From the NCBI GenBank assembly GCA_943908425.1, contig CALTTC010000010.1, positions 6,489-70,488 of the forward strand: a stretch of DNA of 64,000 nt, given 5' to 3'. A model generated the notes under the pieces. That model did not search any database and was not told the DNA's origin. It saw nothing but the letters and a program-made list of their open reading frames with translations. The stretch is from an uncultured Moraxella sp. (GTDB taxonomy: Bacteria; Pseudomonadota; Gammaproteobacteria; Pseudomonadales; Moraxellaceae). This document shows positions 57,982-64,000 of this stretch, piece after piece (within the stretch, counting starts at the first letter, position 1; each line of letters opens with the position of its first letter). The translations under genes were made by a program, and so were the position numbers.

Positions 57982-58503
57982 CTATTTTTTCTTGGCAGGG
58001 CCTAGCAACATACCCATTTGCCGACCTTCAATTTTGGGGGCTTGTTCCACGCTTGCAATATCAGCGGTGTCGGCGATGATTTTTTCAAGTTGGGCTCTAC
58101 CAATCTCTTGGTGTGCCATCTCACGCCCACGAAAGCGGATAGAAACCTTAACTTTGTCTTTATTTTCCAAAAATTCTACAATTTTACGCAATTTAACCTG
58201 ATAATCGGCTTCTTCTGTACCAGGGCGTAATTTCATTTCTTTGACTTGGGTTTGTTTTTGATTCTTTTTGGCTTCTTTGGCTTTTTGTTTTTGGTCGTAT
58301 AGGTAGCGTTTATAGTCCATTACCTTGCAAACAGGGGGGCGGGCATCAGGCACAATCTCAACCAAATCCAAATTGGCATCACGAGCAACGCTCAAGGCTT
58401 TGTTTAGCTCCACCACGCCAAGCTGTTCACCATCTTCTTTGACAAGGCGGACTTCTTTGGCACGGATTTCATCATTGATATTTAAGCGGTTTGATGGTTT
58501 AAT
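57982..58503 (-). CDS. infC: Translation initiation factor IF-3, ATT start
   Basis: 173 residues. The N-terminal domain ([20 protein letters not shown]) and C-terminal domain ([23 protein letters not shown]) are complete. There is no ATG or GTG at the right place: GGAG lies eight bases before an ATT at 58503-58501, followed by AAA CCA TCA AAC CGC. E. coli infC also starts with ATT, which lets IF-3 repress its own translation, so this is taken as the true start. The upstream extension in the same frame lacks a site. rpmI and rplT do not follow and thrS is 2.6 kb away. Confidence 0.93.
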   Translation of the reverse strand: MKPSNRLNINDEIRAKEVRLVKEDGEQLGVVELNKALSVARDANLDLVEIVPDARPPVCKVMDYKRYLYDQKQKAKEAKKNQKQTQVKEMKLRPGTEEADYQVKLRKIVEFLENKDKVKVSIRFRGREMAHQEIGRAQLEKIIADTADIASVEQAPKIEGRQMGMLLGPAKKK

Positions 58504-58867
58504 AGGTCTTACTCCAAAAATATAAATAGCCTTTATTTTACTTAAAATTATTGGCTGTGGCAAGTATAAAATGAAATTGAATAATCAATTGTTGTTTTGC
58601 CTGGTTATTATTTGAATGGCTAAATAAATTATTTGCTAATTTTAAGATAATAACTTGTTTATTATTGTTTGCTGATAATCTTAAAGCTATTTATCCAATT
58701 TTTTGCTTAAATTTCTACGCTAGTGTTATAAATAGCAAGGGTGGTGGCTAATTTAAGCTGCTTGCCAAGTTAAATGGATATTTAAAAAGACACGCCAAGT
58801 GCCGTGTCTTTTTTGTATTCAATTTTTGTAAACCCCAATGCTATTTATAATAAACAACACTCAAGCG
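58504..58867. other. infC leader region
   Basis: A 364-bp AT-rich stretch. It begins at the terminator of the cassette operon (58784-58814) and should hold the infC promoter, which I cannot pinpoint. No ORF. Confidence 0.5.
58784..58814 (-). terminator. Terminator of the thrS-infC cassette operon
   Basis: AAAAAGACACG (58784-58794) and CGTGTCTTTTT (58803-58813) form a perfect 11-bp stem, 54 bp after the last cassette gene. Confidence 0.85.
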
Positions 58868-59158
58868 TTATTTTAATAGTTTTTTGAGTAGACCTGTGAT
58901 ACCTGCTGACTTGTTTTTGTTGGAGCGGGTCTGTTTTGCTAGTTCGGCGATTGCTCTGCCTTCTTTGGTACGCAAATCCACCTTGCCGTCAGCACGTCTT
59001 TTGATGCCTGATGTGGCTTTTTTATTGGTTTTGCTTGTGCTGGCTTTACTGGCACGAGCTTTGGCAAGTCGTGCTTTTTTGGCACGCTCTACCAATTCTT
59101 TGTATTCTTTGGTACGTTTATCTACCTTGCCGCTGGCTGTCTTTTTTAGACTACTCAT
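58868..59158 (-). CDS. Cassette gene 4: basic protein with an internal repeat
   Basis: 96 residues with AAAGGAGC before ATG 59158. It is very basic (Lys/Arg/Ala-rich). Two related blocks are seen: GKVDKRTKEYKELVERAKKA (about 10-29) and GKVDLRTKEGRAIAELAKQT (about 59-78), separated by a Ser/Thr/Lys linker, and it ends in ITGLLKKLLK. It could bind nucleic acid or an acidic partner such as the neighbouring acidic protein. No family recognised. Confidence 0.65.
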   Translation of the reverse strand: MSSLKKTASGKVDKRTKEYKELVERAKKARLAKARASKASTSKTNKKATSGIKRRADGKVDLRTKEGRAIAELAKQTRSNKNKSAGITGLLKKLLK

Positions 59159-59181
59159 TACAATGCTCCTTTCATTTGCTA

Positions 59182-59589
59182 TTATTCATCATTTTCAATG
59201 GTTAAATCATCAGTTGTGTCAACAAATTCATCAAAAATCTCACCAGCTCTTTTTTCTGGTACGCCCAAAATATCGGCAAAAGCAAAATAATTTGCCATCT
59301 CGTCAATACTAATCACCAAATCAGAGGCCAGTACGTCCAAGCAAATCAATAACACCGCTTCATTATCACTGATATTTTTGGCAGATGTGTTAAGATATTC
59401 ATCAAATTCATCATCCCCCATTGCGGTGAGTTTTTGGACTTCTTTGGCAACCACTTGGTCAAGGTCGGTTAAATTTAGACTGCTTGCCAGTTCTGCCACG
59501 CACGCTTTGACGATTTCATCATAACTGCCTTCGCCTGCGATGACTGATGCTCCAATAAAAGGAGCGATAATATTGCTTGTTAATGCCAT
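59182..59589 (-). CDS. Cassette gene 3: acidic helical protein, possibly TerB-like
   Basis: 135 residues, strongly acidic, with AAGGAAACAAT before ATG 59589. The C-terminal half LLICLDVLASDLVISIDEMA...FADILGVPEKRAGEIFDEF has the helix-loop-helix pattern of TerB-type domains, found in tellurite-resistance and stress or phage-response gene sets. That resemblance is by eye only. The N-terminus IIAPFIGASVIAGEGSYDEIV is a hydrophobic helix. It lies 18 bp after the membrane-protein gene and 23 bp before the basic-protein gene. Confidence 0.65.
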   Translation of the reverse strand: MALTSNIIAPFIGASVIAGEGSYDEIVKACVAELASSLNLTDLDQVVAKEVQKLTAMGDDEFDEYLNTSAKNISDNEAVLLICLDVLASDLVISIDEMANYFAFADILGVPEKRAGEIFDEFVDTTDDLTIENDE

Positions 59590-59607
59590 ATTGTTTCCTT
59601 AAAAACA

Positions 59608-60132
59608 TTAAGTAAAAGCGGTATAAGCAACATAACCTACCGCCACTAATAAGACAACGCCCAGTACCAGCCAGATTAAGCTTGGCAAGCCTTGGGGTTG
59701 TTCTGCTTTGTCAGCATACTGGTAATTGACGATAAAGCCAGCGGGCGTCCCTTTGGGGACTGAACCGACTTCGCCATAAATATGATATTTTGCCATTGCT
59801 TGCTGTAGCAATGTTAAGCTTTTGGCTGTCCACATTTTATTAAAGGCAATCTTTTGTCCATTATTCAAAATCAGCCATTCATCATCTGCGGTAAACAAGG
59901 CATTACCATTAACAAACCAATCGGCTTTATTTTTAATCTCTTGTTCAATCTCGTTTGGTGTATAAAAAATATCAGCAATGCCTGCATCTGGACAAACGCT
60001 TTTTTTGGAAAATTTTACTCTTAGCTCGTGAACTGTGGTTTTTGGATACATTTTAAGATAGGCGTTTATCATACCAAGGGCGGTGCGATTTTGGCTTTTG
60101 CCAATAACATTTGCTCGTGTAATGGTTGTCAT
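59608..60132 (-). CDS. Cassette gene 2: tail-anchored membrane protein
   Basis: 174 residues with TTAGGGGA before ATG 60132. Residues 1-145 are a soluble domain (ALGMINAYLKMYPKTTVHEL; FVNGNALFTADDEWLILNNG; TLLQQAMAKYHIYGEV) and residues 149-172 form one C-terminal transmembrane helix, so the domain faces the cytosol. No known family. It is nine bases after gene 1. Confidence 0.65.
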   Translation of the reverse strand: MTTITRANVIGKSQNRTALGMINAYLKMYPKTTVHELRVKFSKKSVCPDAGIADIFYTPNEIEQEIKNKADWFVNGNALFTADDEWLILNNGQKIAFNKMWTAKSLTLLQQAMAKYHIYGEVGSVPKGTPAGFIVNYQYADKAEQPQGLPSLIWLVLGVVLLVAVGYVAYTAFT

Positions 60133-60141
60133 TATATTCCC

Positions 60142-60519
60142 CTAAGATAAAGCGTTAATGAGTTTTGAGCCAAAATTTTGGGTGTTCCATTTGTCGTCAT
60201 ACTCAAAGCCAATCTCTTTGGCAATCTCCCGTAATGCCCCTTTGGTGTTGTTGTAGATTTTAAAGCTCTGTACACTGCCACTTGGCAAAATACGCACGCC
60301 ATATTCGCCAAACTGAGCGACATCGCCATCGCCGTATTCTTGGACCAACTTTTTGCCAAAATGACGGGTGTTCCAGCTATCGTCATAGCTAAACCCAACT
60401 TCTTTGGCAATTTGCCTTAGGCTTGCAATGACATTATCAAATTGACATAGGACCTTAATACTGCCACTTTGGTCTTGAAGGATAAGATACTCGCCATAAG
60501 TGGCTGATTTTTTGAGCAT
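60142..60519 (-). CDS. Cassette gene 1: tandem-domain protein
   Basis: 125 residues from ATG 60519, chosen because GGGAG lies seven bases upstream. The protein is two copies of one domain of about 55 residues: GEYLILQD...LRQIAKEVGFSYDDSWNTRHFGKKL and GEYGVRIL...LREIAKEIGFEYDDKWNTQNFGSKL, aligning almost without gaps. The conserved core is LRxIAKExGFxYDDxWNTxxFGxKL, here written with x for variable residues. No named family is recognised. It is the first gene of the operon, divergent from the Xre gene. Confidence 0.7.
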   Translation of the reverse strand: MLKKSATYGEYLILQDQSGSIKVLCQFDNVIASLRQIAKEVGFSYDDSWNTRHFGKKLVQEYGDGDVAQFGEYGVRILPSGSVQSFKIYNNTKGALREIAKEIGFEYDDKWNTQNFGSKLINALS

Positions 60520-60579
60520 ATCAACTCTCCCATTTATCATCAAAAAATGTGATTGATTTTTTATAAGAAATTTTAAAAA

Positions 60580-60610
60580 ATCCTAATATGGGATAATTCT
60601 ATATTAGGAT
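60580..60610. promoter_or_regulatory. Inverted-repeat operator of the cassette
   Basis: ATCCTAATAT (60580-60589) and ATATTAGGAT (60601-60610), a perfect 10-bp inverted repeat with an 11-bp spacer, midway between the divergent starts at 60519 and 60648. It overlaps likely promoters on both sides, as expected for an autoregulating Xre protein. Confidence 0.8.
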
Positions 60611-60647
60611 AATACTATTGTCAAGTCATTTTAAGGCAGACTTGATT

Positions 60648-60875
60648 ATGAAAACGATTTATCAAGATGAATACCGAAAGATTATCCAAATGCTGACCGA
60701 GTTACGCAAAAATCAACATCTTACACAAACACAAATCGCCAAAAGACTGCACAAACCACAATCTTACATCGCTAAAATTGAAGTATTTGAGCGAACGCTG
60801 GACATTTTAGAATTTATTCATTTGTGCCGTGTGCTTGGGGCAAAACCAAGTGAGATATTAATAGCGTTTGAGTGA
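60648..60875 (+). CDS. Xre-family HTH regulator of the cassette
   Basis: 75 residues from ATG 60648 (a TTG at 60618 gives a longer but less likely form that would overlap the operator region). The whole protein is one helix-turn-helix: LRKNQHLTQTQIAKRLHKPQSYIAKIE, with the recognition helix in KPQSYIAKIE. It has no sensor domain, so it may respond by dosage or by proteolysis. It is divergent from the four-gene operon across the inverted repeat. Confidence 0.85.
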   Translation: MKTIYQDEYRKIIQMLTELRKNQHLTQTQIAKRLHKPQSYIAKIEVFERTLDILEFIHLCRVLGAKPSEILIAFE

Positions 60876-61040
60876 TTGGGTAGGTAAGTGGGTTGATGAA
60901 ATGAGAGCGGTAAGTTTGTTTATATTTGTCAAACAGAATAAATGCAAGCTAAATATAAGCCAAGCGGTGTAACAGGTGAGTGGTTTAAATAAATTTGTTG
61001 AAAACCAATATTAAAACCAATATTAAAATCAATAAACATT

Positions 61041-61079
61041 AAAATCGCCAACAAACCATTAAGATTTATTGGCGATTTT
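61041..61079. terminator. Terminator at the end of thrS
   Basis: AAAATCGCCAA (61041-61051) and TTGGCGATTTT (61069-61079), a perfect 11-bp stem with a 17-nt loop. It works in both directions and separates thrS from the Xre cassette. Confidence 0.85.
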
Positions 61080-61097
61080 GGTGCTTATTGACAACTT

Positions 61098-63029
61098 TTA
61101 TTCATTAAGCGTACTTTTTTGTCGCCCCTTTTGGGCAATCGCTTCATCTAGTAAGGTTTTAAATTTATCAATCGTCATCACACCCAAGTTATCGCCTTCA
61201 CGGGTTCTGACATTGACAGTACCGCTTTCTACTTCTTTGTCGCCCATCACCAGCATAAATGGCACACGTTGCAAGGTTTGCTCACGGATTTTAAAGCCGA
61301 TTTTTTCGTTGCGTAAGTCAGCAAAAGCACGATAGCCTGCCGATTTTAGTTGGGCGACAACGTCATCTACCGCTACCGCTTGTTTATCGGTGATGTTCAT
61401 AACCACAACTTGCTGTGGGGCAAGCCACGCTGGCATAAGCCCTGCATAGTTTTCTATCAAAATGCCAATAAAACGCTCAAATGACCCTAAAATGGCGCGG
61501 TGGAGCATCACAGGGCGTTCACGTTCACCCGTTTCGCTCACAAATTCAGCGTCCAAACGCTCAGGCAAATTAAAATCAAGCTGTAGCGTGCCACATTGCC
61601 AGACACGCCCCAAACAGTCTTTTAGGCTAAATTCAATTTTTGGGCCATAAAATGCCCCTTCTCCAGGCTGCAGCTCCCACTCAAGCCCTGCATCATTTAA
61701 GGCTTGTGCCAAGTCTTTTTCCGCCAAATCCCAAAGGCTGTCATCGCCGACCCGTTTTTCAGGGCGAGTGGAGAGCTTCATTTGCACATCATCAAACCCA
61801 AAATCTTGATATACCGCAAGGGTTAATTGGATAAAATCGTGGGCTTCTTGTTTGATTTGGGCGTTGGTACAAAAAATATGGGCATCGTCTTGGGTGAAGC
61901 CACGCACACGCATAATGCCGTGCAATGCCCCAGATGGTTCATTCCTGTGGCATGAGCCAAATTCTGCCAAACGCAGGGGCAAATCACGATAGGATTTTAG
62001 CCCTTGATTAAAGACTTGAACGTGGCAAGGGCAGTTCATCGGCTTAATCGCATAATCACGGTTTTCGCTCGCGGTGGTGAACATATTGTCGCCATAATTG
62101 TCCCAATGTCCTGACTTTTCCCACAAGCTTCTATCAACGATTTGGGGGGTTTTAATTTCAAGATAGCCGTTGTCTTGCTGTATTTTACGCATATATTGTT
62201 CAAGCACTTGATATATCGTCCAGCCATTGGGGTGCCAAAAGACCATACCCGGGGCTTGTTCTTGCAAATGAAACAGCCCAAGTGCCTTGCCGATTTTGCG
62301 GTGGTCTCGTTTTTCGGCTTCTTCAATACGTTTGATATAGGCTTGTAGTTGTTTTTTGTCCGCCCACGCCGTGCCATAAATTCGCTGTAATTGCTCGTTT
62401 TTGGCATCGCCACGCCAATAAGCACCGCTGATTTTGGTGAGTTGAAATGCCTTTAAAAAGCGGGTATTAGGGACGTGCGGTCCACGGCACATATCAATAT
62501 ATTCTTGATGGTAATACAGCCCCATTTCGGTCTCATTGGGCATATCGTCAATCAGGCGGAGTTTGTAGGTTTCATCTCGCTTGGCAAAGGTGTCAATGAC
62601 TTCATCGCGTGGGGTCATTTTTTTGATGACATCATAGTCTTGGTCAATTAACACTTTCATTCGTGCTTCAATATTTGCCATATCATCAAGGGTAAAGGGG
62701 TGTTCGCTATAGACATCATAATAAAAGCCGTCTTCAATGACAGGGCCTATCACCATTTTAACGTCAGGGTGGAGCTGTTTTATGGCGTGTCCAAGCAAAT
62801 GGGCGGTGCTGTGGCGGATAATCTCAAGTCCTGCGTCGTCTTTTGCGGTGATAATCTGCACGCTGGCGTCCTTGGTGATGGGGTCGCAAGCATCAACAAG
62901 CTTGCCATTCACTCGCCCTGCAATGGTGGCTTTGGCAAGTCCTGCACCGATACTTTGAGCCACTTGCATCACTGTTGTTGCCCCGTCAAATTGTTTGATA
63001 CTGCCGTCAGGTAGAGTAATTGCGACCAT
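61098..63029 (-). CDS. thrS: Threonyl-tRNA synthetase
   Basis: 643 residues, complete. The N-terminal TGS domain ([20 protein letters not shown]), the editing domain with [10 protein letters not shown] (His73, His77), the catalytic core with [10 protein letters not shown] and [16 protein letters not shown], and the C-terminal anticodon-binding domain are all present. It charges tRNA-Thr. In most gammaproteobacteria infC is immediately downstream; here a cassette intervenes. Confidence 0.97.
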   Translation of the reverse strand: MVAITLPDGSIKQFDGATTVMQVAQSIGAGLAKATIAGRVNGKLVDACDPITKDASVQIITAKDDAGLEIIRHSTAHLLGHAIKQLHPDVKMVIGPVIEDGFYYDVYSEHPFTLDDMANIEARMKVLIDQDYDVIKKMTPRDEVIDTFAKRDETYKLRLIDDMPNETEMGLYYHQEYIDMCRGPHVPNTRFLKAFQLTKISGAYWRGDAKNEQLQRIYGTAWADKKQLQAYIKRIEEAEKRDHRKIGKALGLFHLQEQAPGMVFWHPNGWTIYQVLEQYMRKIQQDNGYLEIKTPQIVDRSLWEKSGHWDNYGDNMFTTASENRDYAIKPMNCPCHVQVFNQGLKSYRDLPLRLAEFGSCHRNEPSGALHGIMRVRGFTQDDAHIFCTNAQIKQEAHDFIQLTLAVYQDFGFDDVQMKLSTRPEKRVGDDSLWDLAEKDLAQALNDAGLEWELQPGEGAFYGPKIEFSLKDCLGRVWQCGTLQLDFNLPERLDAEFVSETGERERPVMLHRAILGSFERFIGILIENYAGLMPAWLAPQQVVVMNITDKQAVAVDDVVAQLKSAGYRAFADLRNEKIGFKIREQTLQRVPFMLVMGDKEVESGTVNVRTREGDNLGVMTIDKFKTLLDEAIAQKGRQKSTLNE

Positions 63030-63188
63030 TGTTTATCCTAATAAATAAAATTATTATAGCAAATATTTGCCCAAACACCAATGAAGGATTGATTAGCCTG
63101 CCCAAACATTGGCAAACAAACAAGATAAATCATCAGCTGGTAGTTAATAAATCCGATTTATGGTAATAGGCAAATTGTTATAGGCGAA

Positions 63189-63815
63189 TCACGGCGTCCC
63201 AAAAATCTTATCGCCTGCATCACCAAGCCCTGGAATGATATAGCCATTTTCGTCCAAATGACTGTCTAGCGATGCCGTAAAAATCGCCACGTCAGGGTGG
63301 GCGGTATTGACCGCTTGCACGCCTTCTGGGGCTGCGACCAGTACCAACGCCTTGATATTTTGACAGCCGTGTTTTTTGAGCATATCAATGGTGGCGACCA
63401 TACTGCCCCCCGTGGCAAGCATTGGGTCTAGGATTAAAGCAGGGCGTTTGTCAATGTCTTTGACAAATTTTTCAAAAAACGGTACAGGGGCGAGCGTTGT
63501 TTCATCACGCTGTAAGCCGACCACGGAGATTTTGGCGGTAGGGATCAAATCCAACACGCCATCTAACATACCAAGCCCTGCACGCAATATCGGTACAAGC
63601 GTTACGGTTTTACCTTTAATTTGTGTGCCACAGATGTCCCCTTGCCAACCTTGAATGGTGGTGGTTTCGGTGTCAAAATCACGGCTGGCTTCATACGCCA
63701 AAAGCCGTGCTGTCTCTTTGGTCAGCGTGCGAAATTTGTAGGTGCTACAGCTGGCTTCACGCATTAAGGATAATTTGTGTTTAACTAAAGGGTGGTCAAT
63801 GATGGTGATGGTCAT
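63189..63815 (-). CDS. upp: Uracil phosphoribosyltransferase
   Basis: 208 residues, full length. The PRPP-binding loop is visible as [19 protein letters not shown] and the uracil-binding C-terminus as [16 protein letters not shown]. It salvages uracil to UMP. It is monocistronic, 159 bp from thrS on the same strand, and divergent from the repeat-containing gene to its right. Confidence 0.96.
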   Translation of the reverse strand: MTITIIDHPLVKHKLSLMREASCSTYKFRTLTKETARLLAYEASRDFDTETTTIQGWQGDICGTQIKGKTVTLVPILRAGLGMLDGVLDLIPTAKISVVGLQRDETTLAPVPFFEKFVKDIDKRPALILDPMLATGGSMVATIDMLKKHGCQNIKALVLVAAPEGVQAVNTAHPDVAIFTASLDSHLDENGYIIPGLGDAGDKIFGTP

Positions 63816-63933
63816 AGCGGTGTCTTTTGTGTGGCTATAAAAGGTTTATTATAGCTTTTGGTTGGCAAAAATAGCAAAAAAAATTACCAATTATGCTAAA
63901 ATAATGATTTACTTTCACAAATAAGGGGCTACA

Positions 63934-64000
63934 ATGTCCGTTCAGCCGTTCAGCCGTTCAGCCGTTCAGCCGTTCAGCCGTTCAGCCGTTCAGCCGTTCA
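63934..64000 (+). CDS. N-terminal start of a phase-variable gene (partial)
   Basis: ATG 63934 has an AAGGGG site at about nine bases upstream and the frame stays open to the window edge. Immediately after ATG-TCC the coding sequence is a pure octanucleotide repeat; the 24-nt (8-codon) period encodes VQPFSRSA. Since 8 is not a multiple of 3, gain or loss of a unit shifts the frame, so this is a contingency locus. The protein function is beyond the window. It is divergent from upp. Confidence 0.75.
   Translation, partial: MSVQPFSRSAVQPFSRSAVQPF
63938..64000 (+). repeat. Octanucleotide repeat (CCGTTCAG), at least 7.9 copies
   Basis: Perfect CCGTTCAG units run from 63938 to the window end with no interruption. 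The total copy number and the ON/OFF state cannot be known without the next bases. Confidence 0.95.

Overview
The window is chromosomal DNA of a gammaproteobacterium, most likely Moraxella or a close relative in the Moraxellaceae. It is AT-rich by eye (about 40% GC). It carries the replication-origin block dnaA | rpmH-rnpA-yidD-yidC-mnmE, and its protein set (LysM protein-dprA-tsaC, plsB-def, fused rubredoxin/rubredoxin reductase) fits that family. No rRNA, tRNA, CRISPR array, prophage or intact insertion sequence was seen.

Left arm (1-6.4 kb) is accessory. A 39-residue cysteine-rich metallothionein-like peptide is divergent from a CueR-type copper regulator across a promoter with the 19-bp spacer typical of MerR-family control. 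Next comes an operon of a dynamin-like GTPase, an RdcB/YjcZ-like coiled-coil protein, a patatin phospholipase and a truncated fourth gene. The GTPase reading frame is broken exactly at a pentanucleotide repeat (AGCAC, 5.8 copies), so the gene looks phase-variable and is captured in the OFF state.

6.4-35 kb is mostly housekeeping: prlC and a zinc-ribbon partner, a two-gene envelope-type unit, ybaN / haem oxygenase, secA, a decayed TSUP permease, hemL, yjdM, ygfZ, a periplasmic thioredoxin, yigZ, rsuA, the rubredoxin-reductase fusion, a polar amino-acid ABC uptake operon with an extra secreted-protein gene inside it, an acyl-CoA dehydrogenase homologue, hslO, a DUF1615 lipoprotein with tesB, then plsB and def.

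35-53 kb is the origin domain. A DnaA-box cluster with an AT-rich stretch lies between dnaA and rpmH. dnaN does not follow dnaA; instead there is a gene-poor tract with five exact parS sites (GTTTCACGTGAAAC). Eleven exact and one near-exact parS site are spread over about 18 kb, several inside coding sequences, three of them read in the same frame as Val-Ser-Arg-Glu-Thr. A second group of four perfect DnaA boxes surrounds a parS between ribD and ribE. Other genes here are mnmE, nrdR, ribD, ribE, fmt, rsmB, a fumarylacetoacetase-family hydrolase and thrC.

54-64 kb holds a small membrane protein, a LysM protein with dprA and tsaC, then infC (with an ATT start codon) and thrS. These two, usually adjacent, are separated by a self-contained cassette of four small uncharacterised genes and a divergent Xre-type regulator with a perfect inverted-repeat operator and its own terminator. 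upp follows. The window ends inside a new ORF whose 5' end is a pure octanucleotide repeat (CCGTTCAG, at least 7.9 copies), a second probable phase-variable gene.
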